A stretch of 64,000 nucleotides of DNA from Acridotheres tristis (taxonomy: Eukaryota; Chordata; Aves; Passeriformes; Sturnidae). How positions within the stretch are numbered: the stretch's first letter is position 1; every line of letters begins with the position of its first letter. A model generated the notes under the pieces. It searched no databases and was not told where the DNA came from. It worked only from the letters and a program-made list of their open reading frames with translations. The stretch is taken from positions 105,823,548 through 105,887,547 of the forward strand of contig CM072884.1 of assembly GCA_037013685.1 (NCBI GenBank), given 5' to 3'. Below, piece after piece: positions 50,971 to 64,000 of the stretch. The translations under genes were made by a program, and so were the position numbers.

Positions 50971-51690
50971 GAAGCACCCAAATTAGGGACAGGGCATAAG
51001 GGAAAGTTCTGCCCTCCATGTCCAGAAAAGACCACTCTGCTGCCTGACAAATCAAGTGGCTGACATGCTGAAGGGAATTTGGGCTTCTGCTGCTCTGGGA
51101 GCCTGGAATGCAGAAAGGGAGAAATCTGGGCCGTGGTTGAACACCTGCTGCCACTACCAAACAATGACAGCTTAAAGATTGCAAAGATCAAAACCAAGGC
51201 ACATGCACCATTGGACTTTTGGTGTTTCTTTTGGGTAAAGGAAAATCTTCTCATTATCATTAAAATAAGAAGACCCCAGAATGCTCATCTTAGTCCAATT
51301 CATATCATAGCCACTTGAGCATAAATATGTTGAAATCACTTGGTATTAAAATCATATTGGTATTAAATTTGCATGAGCAGTAATATTAGTTGCGGTTTTT
51401 TTCTCTTTTTTTAACAGAATGAACACCAAATATCCTGAAATCTTTCTGGGGAGAATCCTGTGAATATGTACTGTATTTCTTCCTTGTTACATTTTAAGAA
51501 AATATCTTAATTTCAACTGCTAGAAGATTCAAAAGTTTTCTCACTTGACCCAAACCAACAAAATCAAACACATCTAATTTATAAGATGCATTATGAAATC
51601 ATTGGACTTCTCTCTCAGAAAGAAAAAAGTTTATGGGAAGGAGTCACATTTTCCACTTTTATAAGGCTTTCACAAGATACCATAAATAGT
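50971..51690. other. Short unique stretch between LTR and CR1
   Basis: No recognisable element. The sequence just after the LTR shows no primer-binding-site-like text, consistent with a solo LTR. A diverged 5' extension of the following CR1 may start as early as about 51660. Confidence 0.5.
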
Positions 51691-52240
51691 TTGAGGGTTG
51701 TGATTCTCCCTGTCTCCTCTGCCCTTGTGAGACCCCCCTGGAGTGCTGCGCCCAGCTCTGGGGCTTCCCATACAAAAAAGGTGTGGAGCTTTTGGAATGA
51801 GTCCATAGGATGCCACAAGGATGATCAGAGGACCAGAGCAACTCCCCTGCAAGGACAGGCTGAGAGAGAGATGGGGATGTCCAGGCTGGAGAGACCTGAG
51901 AGCAGCATTCCAGCACTGAAAGGAGCCTTACAGGAAAGCTGAGTGGGACTCCTGACAAGGGCATGTAGTGGTTAGATAAAAAGGAATTGCTTTAAACTTA
52001 AAAAAAGAAAAATATGTTTAGATCAAAAGTAAGGAAGAAATTCTTTACTGAGAAGCTGTTGAAGTTGCCCTGAGAACATGTGGCTGCCCCATCCCTGGAA
52101 ATGTTCAAAGCCAGGCTGGATGGAGCTCTGAGCAGCCTGGTCTAGTGGGAGGTGTCTCTAACGTGTCCAAGACAGGGGCTGTTGGAACTAGATGATCTTT
52201 AAGATCCTTTCTAAACCAAACTCTTTCATAACTTTGTGAC
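51691..52240 (+). mobile_element. CR1 LINE, 3' fragment, plus strand
   Basis: This is the only plus-strand CR1 in the window. It reads TTGAGGGTTGTGATTCTCCC, GTGAGACCCCCCTGGAGTGC, GCCCAGCTCTGGGGCTTCCC, GATGATCAGAGGACCAGAGC, GGACAGGCTGAGAGAGAG and AGGAAGAAATTCTTTACTGAG. It then reads GGCTGCCCCATCCCTGGAAA, GCCAGGCTGGATGGAGCTCT and TTGGAACTAGATGATCTTTA, and ends in diverged terminal repeats CTTTCATAACTTTGTGAC. A short stretch seems to be missing near GGCTGGAGAGACCTGAGAGC (about 51880-51900). It covers the C-terminal coding tail and 3' UTR, and is not coding now. Confidence 0.92.
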
Positions 52241-55200
52241 TTAATTTGGCAGCGAGTGTCCATGGCTTTGCTGTCCTTTTGATGCTTCTCATAATTACTC
52301 CTTTCTGTGTCTTAAAATTCTGTAAGTAATACTTATATGAAAAGGTTTGAGAAGACTTTAGTAGGTTTTTTGTTTCATTCAGTCTCTAAAGTTTTGGGTT
52401 TTTCCTTTTTCTTTTACCCCTGACAGTGCCTTACATGTTTGAGCTCTGTTCCCTGCAGTAGTTCTGTGACTGCCTCCTGTCTAGACAGAAATATCAATAT
52501 AACCTGGCCATAAAGGCCAGGAAAGAACAGTAGAAAGCAGAACACAGAGAGTTCCGGGATTTGAGGAGGTCTCTCAACAAATGTTCATACTGATATTTAT
52601 TGTGTTTATCCAGATAAAAAAAATCCTCCCAAGAGTGTTTTGGAAAGGATATACTGCTTACATAAATTTCTACTTTCCCTGGGTTTTATTATATTGTCTT
52701 TGCATTTTAGATGCTGGCCAGCATCAAACTCAGGATTTATGTAATTTCAAAGGATGAAAATGCAAACAACTAAAGAAAAATTAACACTGGTATGTACAAA
52801 ATATTTCTATGTACAAAATAATAAAACAATCAAACTTGAATGCAAAAAATATCACTAGACTACTTCCCCCACTACAACAGTTTGTAGGCTGAAAGTAGAG
52901 CTCCAGTGTAACTATATGGTGTGACATTCTTCATTGATATCTTCAAATAAATGTATTTTTTATACTTTCTTTTCATTAAATTCTGGACCATATTAACAAA
53001 ACCGCCATTTGGGGAAAAAAAAGCCTTATCATAAGTAAAAACGTTAATATTAGGAAATTTATTGAATCTCAAAGATATTCTATTTGTGTTTGTTTTACTT
53101 TTATTATATTGTACGTCTTGATTTTGAAATAATTTTATTTTGGAAACTACTCATGAGAAAAAAAAGGGTGATGTGGATAAAAATTTGGCAACTATTACTG
53201 AGGCAATTTAGTAGTCTCTGATATTCACAAAATATACGAAAATTCTCTTCAAGAGAATAGTAATTACTGACTTAAATTTGTATTGGCAGTCACGTTTATC
53301 TCTGTTTATATGTGCATTACTTTTTCTGCAATTCCTATGTGAAAAAAAAGCATATGAACTTTAGTTCTATTAAGTACTTTGAAGCAGAAATATTTCCAGG
53401 AAAAGAGTGAAAAATTTAGAGGAAACAAAAATTTTGAAAATGCAAGAAGTCCACAGATAACAAGATTTGTTCTTCTTTAACTATTCATCTTTTTCCTTCT
53501 AAGAAAGTCAATCAAATGTTTGAAGAATTCACATTCCTAGAATTACAGTTTTCATTATTGGTTATATAGACCTCTGACACTTTTGAAATGGTGACAAACA
53601 ATTGATTTAGCACTGAAAGATGTGTGTTAAAAGGTCACTGGGTGAATAGATGTCTGTATGTTGTAGCACATGTACTCATACTGAAATTATTTTTTTGCAT
53701 CCCAGTACTACTATACTCTTTCATACAGAAAAATATCTCCTCTCTTAGTCTAACTGTTGAAGAACTCACTTAAACTCTTTGAGGAAGGCATTTGAAAAGA
53801 ACAATAAAAAAAGTGTATGGACTTTAGGTTTTGCTCTGAGTAGAAGAATGGGTCTTAATTGATTCTCCCCATATAATTCCAGTGGGCTGGTTCAATCCAT
53901 CCTTTTGCAAAGATCATCTTTCCTGCCCCTTCAGGTTTACTGCTACTTTTAAAATTCAAATCTTGGATTTTTCCTGAAATAATAATATTAGTATTCCTCC
54001 CTCACAATTCCTGCTTTTGGAAGCTTGTTTTAAGTGCTGTGGCATCATCCTGCACCACCTGAAATTGCACAGCAGCCTGTTTAGACAGTTTAGCTTTGTG
54101 GGAATATTTATAGAGCTGTCTGTGCATTGAAATCCTGCCATGAACAAAACAAGCTCAAATCTTTTGGGGATCTACATGATCAAGTCAAATGCCAGCATTG
54201 ACACTGGGTGTGATTAACCAGGCTGCTGTGTCTTTATAAACTGATTATACAGTGCTTCAGGCTGTTCTGATGGAGAGAGGTGGCATTAATGCTAACACTG
54301 AGCCTCAGAACATTTTTTTTTTGGTCCTCAAAGGTCAGGTTTGCTCTGACACTGATGTCAAAGGGAGAGCTGACACTACCACAGATCCTCAAACTACAAG
54401 AACGTAACACTACTAATTTAATCCCCCATAGCCTGTTGAAGTTGCCTGACATTCTGTGATACATCACAGGAAGAACCATCCTCAACCAGACCCTTTGTGA
54501 AGCAGGAACAATGACAGTCATGGCAAGACTATTCAGGAAAATGAATTGAATTAATATTTTGTACCTGATAATGTCAACATTTATATTGATGCTTGATGGA
54601 ATACAGCTTCCTAAAAAGTAAAAGAGTGAAGAATGTCAAGGATTAGTCTAGGTTTTTATTAGGATTAAATGGTTTCTGATACTAATTACATAAAATTTCT
54701 TCTCATTGCATTTCTCAAGACGTAAAAGTCATCTATTTGAGAAAAGCCTTTGAGGGGAAAAACTAGAAGTGAGAAATATTTTATGTTCAGGTCACAGGAG
54801 CAGGATCTGGTTTGCTTTATTTTTCTGACTTGCACAGCCTGTAAGCTCCTGGACACATCATTGCAATACTTCTCCATATAGTGTGTCCCTTTCCTACAGG
54901 TTTTTCTCTGCCTCCTTATTTCTCCTCTCCGTCTTGCCTGGCTGATCATTTTCTGGAGTCCAGTAGCCACATCCTCCAAACATGGATTCAGCAGGTGGTC
55001 TGAGGAACCCAGAGACTTCACATGCAGGCTCTCAATACAAGACAAGTTGGTGATTTTTATTCAGTAACACCTGGGAGAATCAATAGCAGAGAAATCACTG
55101 GGCCATATACAGTGGTGCTATGGATCCTATGTACTCTGGGTTGCTGGGTCTGGCCTAGAACATTTAAATGTAACCCTTTTGTTTAATCAAACTCTCCTGC

Positions 55201-56125
55201 TACAAAAAACTCATGGTAATAGTGGTATTTAGTATGACTTGTCATATGCTGTTTACATATAATATAAATATATATAGTTTAACTTATCAAATGTGCAGAG
55301 AATGTGCAATCACTCTGATCAAAGTGTCTCATTTTATGAAAGTTTTGGCAGATGTTAAGACTACTCTTGAAATATGACATGGAAAGCTTGAAATGGAATT
55401 TTTAGGTAACTGTTAGTTCTGATGTAAAATTACGAAAATTAGGGTTTTGGGCTTTTATTGTTAAATTTAAATTACAGTCCCACTGTAACAGGTCTTTTAG
55501 CTACTCTTGAATTACTGTACTTGAAAGTTATAAAATAACTTATACAATTTCAAAACTTCTTCTATTAGCAGAGAGATTTCCAATTTAAAAAGTGAAGAAG
55601 AACAGAAAATTAATTAGTTATTGAACTTTTTAAATTTCAGGCAACTTATGTAATCAGGAATGAAAAGTTTTGTAAAATGTTTATGTTCTGTCATTTTCCC
55701 TTAAGAGAAAAAAAAATAATATGCATCTTCCTCCCTGCTTATCTTCAGCTATTTGGTAACCATAACTACATCCCAGCATTGGCTACTTAATAGAAAAAAA
55801 TACTTCTATGGGACATCTGGTTTACACGCCTATTTTTATTTTTTTTTTATCTTATATCTGTAAGAATTCTCTTATTTCTTATTGAAAAAAACTTACTTAA
55901 AATCAACAAAAAGGAAGTAATTTCCCAGTTCACAATTTTTGGCTTCATCATGTTCAGGTCAGGCCAAGGACCATTTCTGATAACTCCTTTTGTCCCCTGC
56001 AGACAAATACTGAATTCAGTGATCTTCCTGGGATGTCTGCAACAACAGGGCCTTAACACTGACCCAAACAGAGAATGGATACCTCTCCTTGCCACTGTGG
56101 TTTAAATCCTTTCTAATTTATCTCT
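52241..56125. other. Unique AT-rich noncoding stretch, no gene recognised
   Basis: Contains a short perfect hairpin (52503-52521). The longest open frame is 119 codons at 54686-55045 (minus), an Arg/Lys-rich translation that I cannot assign and that lacks clear splice signals. Confidence 0.55.
52503..52521. repeat. Perfect 7-bp inverted repeat, 5-bp loop
   Basis: CCTGGCC (52503-52509) and GGCCAGG (52515-52521) surround ATAAA. The stem is GC-rich within AT-rich flanks. No further context suggests a terminator or an RNA gene. Confidence 0.7.
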
Positions 56126-56200
56126 GAATCACAGATGGTTGAGGTTAGACCTTGAGGGGTCATCCAGTCCAACCCAGATGTTCAAGAAGGGCTGCCCAGA
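56126..56200 (-). mobile_element. CR1 LINE, tiny 3' fragment, minus strand
   Basis: The plus text GAATCACAGATGGTTGAGG, then GGGGTCATCCAGTCCAACCC and TTCAAGAAGGGCTGCCCAGA, matches the reverse complement of a CR1 3' end of a different subfamily from the others. Similarity fades soon after; a very diverged extension to about 56245 is possible. Confidence 0.8.
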
Positions 56201-59200
56201 CATCTTCAGTCACCAAGCCATCACAAAATCAAGTCCAGCATGATCCCTTACATAAAGGCTTTCTCTGTTCCATGTGAGAAGCCAATGCAGTTTTCTAGTC
56301 AATACTGACTTGAAAATATTGACATTTTTAGATGAGCAGATAAGTCTTAAAGGGATTTAAGTTTTAAAAAACCAACAAATCTGAGTCCTTAGTCCTAGTA
56401 GTCTCATTTAGAGCAGGTTCCCAAGGATGAATCAAAGTGTCTATGCTAGAAACTTGTGGCATTACATCTACAGGCATCAAGGTTTTCATTTCTACGTGCT
56501 CATAACTCCCATAAAAACTGAGCTCACACATGGTCTTGAAAACTAAATCCCCCATTTTCCATTTCTTTCTTAATATGCCCTTCATTTTAAACTAGCATAA
56601 ACTGGGGTTTGATATTCTCCAGCTTAAAGGCAGCAGGAAACCTTCAAACTGATCTCTGATGTCTAATTCTTGTTCATTAGCCTAACTACAAAAGTTTCAG
56701 TCTTGGTAAAGGGATTTTTGATGCAGATGTCCAGCTGTTCTGAAGTATGCCCAAGTGAAGTTTGTGTGAGGAATGTAATTCTGAATATTCAATTTAGACA
56801 AATGAAGAAAGTCAGCTGTTAATTTAGCTGCATGCTGCTGTAACTGGCATCAACAGGAAACCAAGTCAGGCTCTTCCATCTTCATGTGCTCTCCAATGAC
56901 AGCACCACTTTTTATTCCATTCAGCTTCTCCTTGTCTTTACTTCAACTCCCTATTCCACAAGTCTCTTCTGTCTGTAGAATGTCTCCCTTTTTCCTCCTG
57001 TGCTGCTCTAAACACATCTGTCTCTTTCACACTCCAGACTCAGCTCCTTTTTGACATTCCTGTCAGCCAAGAAAAGTAATCACAACCCATGGGGATGTGG
57101 TAGATGAGAAAACGTGCTATCAATTAAGATAAGGATCTGTGTCAGGAAGGAAAAGTTGATAAGAAGTCTTGTCTAAACAGCTGAGGGTGAGAATGACAGA
57201 AGATGTCTGAAATGTTTGAGAGCTGTATTGGTTTACACTTAAAATAGGAAAATCAAGTCTAGGAAAAATAAGAGGAAGTAGATGTGCATTGGGGGCTGAT
57301 TGGGGTTGTTCACAAAAGAGGTAACTAGTAGAGTCATCACTGCTATTGTGACAGCCTTGCATTAGGACATTTGGGGGCTTAAAAACTTCTCTTTACATTA
57401 TATGATATTTAATCTCTAAGAAGGAAAATGGAGGAGAGGTAGGGGTTAATATTTATTTGCTCTATGCACAGATGTTCAAATTCCATCAACCGACCAATAT
57501 ATCCCAAACAAATTTGCATCAACAATAGATAACAACAATAGACAATTTCTATGCTGTTTTTAACTTTTTTTTTTACATGGCAATGTTTGACTCAGTCAGG
57601 TTCTTAACTTACAGCACTATAGTTAAATGCTTATTGATGTTAAATGCAGAATGATTGCTGCAGAGCTGCTACTATTTTTACACCCTCATAGCAATTTTCT
57701 CAAGAATCACTGCGTCTGGGCTTGTTTTTTAGTTCCTGATTGTTAGCATAACAACATGATGATTAGTGCAACATTTACAGTAGTTTATTTCTTTGAGATA
57801 ATTTAACAACCTTGGTTCAGGTCCTCAAGTCCATTGTTATATCAAAATAATAGTAATATATTTTCTTCAGAAAGTATTCAAACTATGTTGTTAATATTTG
57901 TCGGAGTTCAGAAAACTTTCAGATAGATAGCCTGTAGTCGAGATTAAACTCCAAGTTTAAGCACGAAAAACTCAAATTAATCCTAAATAAATGAGCTAGG
58001 AAATTTTAAATTTTCCCATTAAAGTCATACCCTTTTTTCAGGAGAGAGAGAAAACATTAGAAGTTAAATTTTCAAACATCCCTATATTGATTAAACCATG
58101 AACACTATAAAGAACATTATATTAAGGAATAGAAATTATTAATTAATTCAGTCTTCAGTATTTTGGTTTAGAATATGATCACTTATTTTATATCACCACC
58201 TATACTGACTGAAGGAAGATCCACAAGGTTCTTTCTCTGCAATCTATAGAATATCTAACATTTTTATTTTTATTTAATTATGTTTTTAATTTACTTCTCC
58301 TTAGTAATACTTGTAATATTTTCATCCCTGCCAGACAAAGCAATCTCCTCTATTTGGCCTCATAGCAGCAACAACTATACTTCTCCATTAGATACCTGTA
58401 AATACTTGGAGTTTTTCTTTCTTAATGTTTCTTCTTCTCAGGGAGTTTTTTTGATGGCATCCTGAAAAGATCTTAGGATTGGAAAGTAATGGAAGTGTTT
58501 CCACAGGATTCCTTGACAAGATTGTTGCCTTCTTTTGACTTTTGCTGTGTCTGACTGGGCACAGCCCAGTCTCTGTGTATAATACCACAGCATTTTGGAT
58601 GAAGCAAGGTACAAATTTTTCAGAAACAAAATAGATATTTTCTTTTAAAAATACATACTCAGGAGTGTGCAGCGGCAAGCATATCTATCACTGTTCTGGG
58701 CTGTCATGATCCTAGCAATTGACAGAGTTTTTGCAAGTTTTTATATCAAGAAATTTCTTGATCAGCACTTCAAAAATTAAAATAATGCCAAATTGACAAG
58801 ATTCATTCAAAAAATTGTGATGTTTTACATACTCCTTTACATACTCCTTGGCTGTCATTTGAAGCCTTCGTTTCCATCCCCCAAAGTGTTGGTACTTCTC
58901 TATGTCCTCAGAGAAATTCCAGCTATGAACAGTTTTTTTTCTTTGCTACTCTGCCACTCAAGTTAAAAGCTGATCTGTGGTTTCTAAAAATAACTGTTAA
59001 GTGGTAATAAAACTGTGTCTAATATAGCTGCCATTCCACCACAAGTTTGTGAGCTTAGTGTTATTTTTACATGAAAGCCTGGCTGAGTCAGAAAGACACC
59101 AGTAATGAGGGAAAGATTTTTTTTTTTGGCGACAAGATCAGTGAGAAAGCTTTCTATTGAACACATAATGATGTTCCTCATTAAATTCCTTCAATAGGAT

Positions 59201-62200
59201 GCAGTAATAACTGCATCGCATTTTGGAAAATGGGTTTTAAATAAATTTGTAGTATTTTTTTAAACTGTTGGAATCCTTCCAGAAATAGGGGGTTATGGGA
59301 GAATAAGGAACTGAAGTGAATAAAGGTTACTGGATTATTGTAAATAGAGTGCAGGCATTTTCAAATGGATTTGAGTCAAAAATCTATGGTTTGATAAAAC
59401 GAAGGTTCTTCACTAGCTGTATTAGCAGCTATTATTCCAAGATTAGCAGTGATTTCGGATGTATATTAAGGCATGATGAGTCACATGTTTAGTTTTGAAA
59501 ATCTTTGCCTGAAACCTTGAAATCCTGAGTTTGTTCAGCACAATCATAATTAAGTGCAACTTCCTCAAAAATCTGTTGAAAGAGCATTTTATTTTGCATC
59601 CACTTGGCATTACTGCCACCTTTTCCATACTTTCATAGCATAAAATATGGCAACAGTTGCTTAATTTCCTAGTGCAACTCTTTAATAATTATTAGAGTTA
59701 TATTAAGGATTTTTTTTGGTGGATTTTTTTGCTTTCAGTGCCTTCCTTAGCATAAAAGGTACCTGAACACTGCTGACACAAATAAGTGTCCATGACTAAG
59801 CACAGTGTGAGAAACAGGGATATACAGATTGCTTCATGGAACTGAAACCCAAACACATTTCTAATGATTAGGAGAAATGGAAATTTCAGGAAGAAATTAT
59901 ATAGCAATGAAAAAGAATGGAAGCATCAACAAGAACTAATAATGTTCACCCATAAAAAATACCTTTAAAAAGTAAACACAGCCAAATCCACCCAATTTTA
60001 CTTTCACTGTGACCTTCTGATAATTTCTGACTCTGGATTGAGGTTTACTGCTTGCTAAAATTATTATTTTTTTATTCTTTACTCCTACATATTATATAAT
60101 CTTCTTTGTACTTATTGGTTATAGTCGGTATCTGTTTTCTTTAGAAATACATTCCATAGCTTATAAAAGAATTAAAATAAACCACCTACTGAAGGTTTCC
60201 TTTGAAGAATATAATTCTTCATCTTTGTGGTCAACAGCAATTGTTCAAATTTTAATTGGGCATAATTAATATTTTTTAGTATTTTCAAAATGCAAAACCT
60301 GCAAAATACATTAAGCATTGGATTATACAAACAACTTTTCCCTTATATTAATGTTAAAGTAATGAAGGGACATGTTTGTTTGTATAGTGTGATGTTATGA
60401 TCAGTCGTTTTACTAGGAAAGTCTTAATTTTTTGCTCTGCCAGTATTAAAATTGCCTGTTAAGACAGAAAACAGGCTTATAAAATTTATCCAAAACTTGA
60501 TTTTCTCATCCTGATTGGGCAAGGGTGTGTGTTAATATGACATTACTTGCAACACACAGAACTTCTCAGTCACAGCTCTAAACATAAGAAGAATGACTGC
60601 AAGGTGATTTCCCTAAAGCCATTTAACAAGCCTCTGGCAGTACTTAGAGAAGATCCAAAGTCTGCTGAAACACATCCCATGCTGCCCTGACTGACCAGGA
60701 ATCTTCCTTTTGTGTAGAGAAATTAAACTTAAGGGGCATTATACATTAAAAACAAATTGCAATATCCTTGCATGATGAAAGTGATTTATCTTTGTCAGTG
60801 AAGAAAATGGGTTTTCTTTGTCCACACAAGAAAATTCTTAGGTGGAACCTAGGCAATGCATTTCAAAAGTTATGAGAATCATCCTAAAATATTACAGACT
60901 GCTAAGATATGCACCATATGTGCACCTCACAATCACATCCTCTGTTCATGTGTTTAAAAGGAATGAGTCTCTTGATGCAATTCCCTCTTGCCTTCACTTC
61001 AAAATCCCTCTTAAACTTAAGCAACCACTGACTCAGTGCTTGCACTTGAGCTTTTAAGTCAAGTCAAAGGTCTCATTGTTATCAAAACTTCCGCTTTTGC
61101 CATTTAATTTTCTTTTTCTTGCATCTTTTCTCCTTTCACCGATTCTTCACACAAAAGTCCTCTCTCTTCTCTGTCTCCAATTTTTAGTACATAAGGATTT
61201 TTTACCATCACTGTCATCATCATTGCTTCAGATCACATATGAATTTGTAATTTTGTACCAAGACACTGTTGCCACTACATCCCTTTTCCTGGTCCTAAAG
61301 ATTAAATAAAACAAAGGAGGACAACAATTAAAAGAAACCTCACTGAGCTCCTACTGCAGGATGGAGACAGTTCTGAAAGGGCAATATTATGTAGGTAGCT
61401 GGCTATGTTCTGTTTGTATGCAGGATTCCTCAGTACTGTGGGAATATCTGCATCTCATTTTGAGAACTTGAAGGCTGTCTCTTGACCAAAGCTGCTGGGG
61501 TGTGCTCTTTGGAACATGAGGCAGAATTTCCCACACTCAAGTTTACTTTCAAAATAGCTCTTTGTAAGTGATAGGCACAGAGCAAACCATTTGATCTCCT
61601 TCAAGGGTAACAAAGACAGCTAAAACCAACTGTTATTTTAATAATGCCTGTAAGACCTAACACAGATGAAAGCCTTACAGTGCTAAGCGCTGAGCAGAGC
61701 TCTGATCTGTTACTGAAATGTGTGACAAGAAGTTTTCATATCACCATTCTCTAGAAGAAGAAATAAAACATCAAGTCTAAAAGCTGGGCCCAGCCTCAAA
61801 ATTCCTGCTTATAGGACCCAGTGTTTAGCCACAAAACTTTCTCCTAATCACATTCTTTTAAAGGATGGAGTATTGTTTTCCTGATAAATATGTGTGTGTA
61901 AAAAATACTTTTTTATATATCACATATAAGATCTGTTAGGGATAGCTGTGCCCTCTCACAACTTAAGTCACATGGGGTTACTCTGGACTTCTCAACTCAA
62001 TCCATCCCAGAGGACAAGTGTAATCTGAATCCCTTCCACACAAGCACTGTTACTACCTGCAATTCTCTGTTCACTATGAATAAGCTCTTGTAACCCCATG
62101 TAGTCCCCAAATTTTACCTGTGGAATAAAATGATGTGTCAAATAGCAAGAGTTAATTACCTTAACTATTGATTTGGTTCAGCTGCTGATAAAAAGTGTTA

Positions 62201-64000
62201 ATTTTTCATTGAGTCTCAGCACAGGTGATAAAACAGCACAGAGTTTCCAAAGTATTGATCATCTCAAAAACCCCATGTGCTTTAGTCCTGTAATTACGAA
62301 GAACAAACAAAACCTCTTGAAGGAGAAAGGAATCATCATTTTCTTCTAGATTTTCTGAAAACTCATAACAGCCCAAAAGTCCATCACGTGCACTAAAGCA
62401 GACATCGACAGGAGGATCAAAAGTTCCCACAATTACAGAATATATTTCTCTGAGGAACTTCAATAATTTTTGAAAATACTTCTGGAAATTTTCATCGCTG
62501 AAGTTTCTTTTTTGTTAAATGTAGATGTTTTATTCCAGCGACTTTGAACCATAAAATTGTTAAGAGGTATCCTGTATGGAAAAAATCAATCATAATACAG
62601 TTCTGTAGATTATACTGTATTCTGTGTTCCAGCTTGCAGTGAGATATAAACAAATCTTGTCTGTAAGTAATTTTCGGAAACAAATCCACTTTTACTTGTC
62701 AAACTGGATTTCTACAGTAAATATTATCTCCAGAGCTCCAATTTCAACCTAGTTCATATCTTGTTTAGTAGTCTTAATAAAAAAAAAAGCCTACTGTTCT
62801 CTATCAAATGTGCTTTCATTGTCTTAGATAATATTTTAACAAATAGATGAACATCATTACTTATTTGGTAACTTATTTGGCAGATTTGGATCTACTGCTG
62901 AAAGGTGAAATTAGTCAATTAAAGCATAGAAGACTAATTAGAATTTGTAAATAAGTTTTATTGAATGCTTTAAAGGTCTCAGCTTGCCAACAATTAACAC
63001 TGCTCACTGTTCCAAAGTAACCACTTTGTGCATTCCTGTTCCTTACCAACATCTCCTTCCTGTGGAAGCAAAGGAGACAACCTTTGAATGTCAGTTCAAA
63101 GATGGAATTCCTATTTGAAATCATACTGTGCAGCCCACATTTAGACCTTTGTTTCAGAACTGAGCACAGAATTCAGAAGCGAACCTGAAGGAAATTTATT
63201 TTAATGTGAGTTCATCCTTTCCAGAGGAACAATAATATGAGTTTTAAAACTCTTCATTGTCACTGAGAGCTATATTGAGTAGATTAAAAAAGAAAAAAAG
63301 AAGAAAAGGAAAAAAACCTAGGACATTAACATCCAACAATCCAACAACAGAGAATTAGAAAATTATTTAATTATTCACTTAAAAGCAGAGGCAAAAAGAT
63401 TGACATCACAATGAGAATCTGGAATAGGAAATGGGAATAGAACTTTAATTGTTTTCACTGACTGTGACTTTACAGATAGTCCTTCCTTCCTCCTAAAATG
63501 ACATACAACATATTAATTATGGAATAGATACAGTTTGAGAGTATTTATGCAGATTACTGCACATGAATTCTATTTCATGAGACCAGTGTTCAAAACTACA
63601 TTTCCTCAAAATGAAAAGATACATTGAAAATTAATTTATTCTTTAAGTAAAATCTCTGAAGAAGATGTGTTACTGAGAAGTTGCCCCAGAAATTTGGCTC
63701 ATTCATACAGCGATGAGGGAAACAACAGAACAAAAGAAACCAAGAAATTCTGCAACTCTTGAAAAGGGAAACAAAACAAAACAAAAAAATAAGAGCACAT
63801 CTACAGGAACACAGTTTTAAAAGAAAAACTAATCTGGAAAGCTAACAAAAAGGCAGAGTTTCTTTAATGAATGTACTGAAAGCAGCAAATGGTACATACA
63901 TTGTCTAACAAACTCTTGCTGCTCTTGTTGAGAAAGATTCTTTCAGCACAGAGCCATGGCGTGGAAAAGCTTTATACTGTGTTTACAGCTTCCCAACTTG
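56201..64000. other. Unique AT-rich noncoding stretch, one weak exon candidate
   Basis: No mobile element was identified. Low-complexity A-rich patches lie at about 63283-63317 and 63768-63790. Short tandem pairs such as TACATACTCCTT occur near 58825-58850. Reading frames are short. The only one I single out is at 62206-62571 (minus), listed separately. Confidence 0.5.
62206..62571 (-). pseudogene. Possible decayed or frameshifted exon, unidentified
   Basis: On the minus strand a pyrimidine-rich GATTTTTTCCATACAG ends at 62572 and could be a splice acceptor. The next frame stays open for about 29 codons before a stop. After a run of six A (plus T6 at 62508-62513), a second frame is open to a stop at 62206; it is helical-looking, with segments such as KYFQKLLKFLREIY and DDSFLLQEVLFVLRNY. 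The two frames would join if the A run were one base shorter. I recognise no family. Open frames of this size are expected several times by chance in a window this long, so a real exon is only a possibility. Confidence 0.15.

Noticed and set aside
54686..55045. 119-codon Arg/Lys-rich open frame on the minus strand
   Set aside because: The protein-like look is not backed by a start context, strong splice sites or a family resemblance.
1..64000. A CRISPR array, operon or defence system
   Set aside because: No regularly spaced direct repeats, no clustered same-strand genes with ribosome-binding sites, and the repeat content is clearly that of a vertebrate (bird) genome.

Overview
The window looks like a stretch of bird genome, probably from a songbird, with no protein-coding gene I can recognise. 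The bird assignment rests on six pieces of CR1 LINE, which carry the ATTCTATGATTCTATGA-type 3' end and the usual CR1 body text. It also rests on four LTRs that match avian endogenous retrovirus LTR families as I remember them. The songbird assignment comes only from the LTR at 50249-50970 and the one at 29943-30391, and is inference. The rest is AT-rich, has few CpGs, and is closed by stop codons in all frames about as often as chance predicts. The longest open frames (about 120-170 codons) are explained by chance, by a simple repeat or by read-through of a CR1 copy. I read the window as intergenic sequence or the inside of a very long intron (a gene desert).

Layout. 1-11646: unique AT-rich sequence with a 12-bp hairpin (1489-1521), poly(A) tracts and a C7T10 tract. 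11647-12218: ERVL-like LTR on the minus strand. 12219-21058: unique sequence, a GC-richer block with an LTR-like polyadenylation signal (13900-14220) and a TTTTG/CTTTG minisatellite (16262-16346). 21059-21755: CR1, minus, internally deleted. 26911-27456: CR1, minus. 27748-27786: TA microsatellite. 29943-30391: solo LTR, minus, with a 4-bp target duplication. 34641-35240: CR1, minus, internally deleted. 38616-38730: short CR1, minus, followed by GC-rich sequence and an ERVL-like LTR on the plus strand (39209-39760). 50249-50970: well-preserved LTR, plus, with a 4-bp target duplication. 51691-52240: CR1, plus. 56126-56200: very short CR1, minus. The remainder to 64000 is unique sequence, with one weak, possibly broken exon candidate near 62206-62571 (minus).

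Nothing here works together as a gene system. The mobile elements are separate insertions of different ages, and none has an intact reading frame. I found no CRISPR array, operon, tRNA, rRNA or new defence- or toxin-like locus. The observations worth checking are the deletion scars inside two CR1 copies, the two LTRs with target duplications, the frameshifted open frame at 62.2-62.6 kb and a few short inverted repeats.
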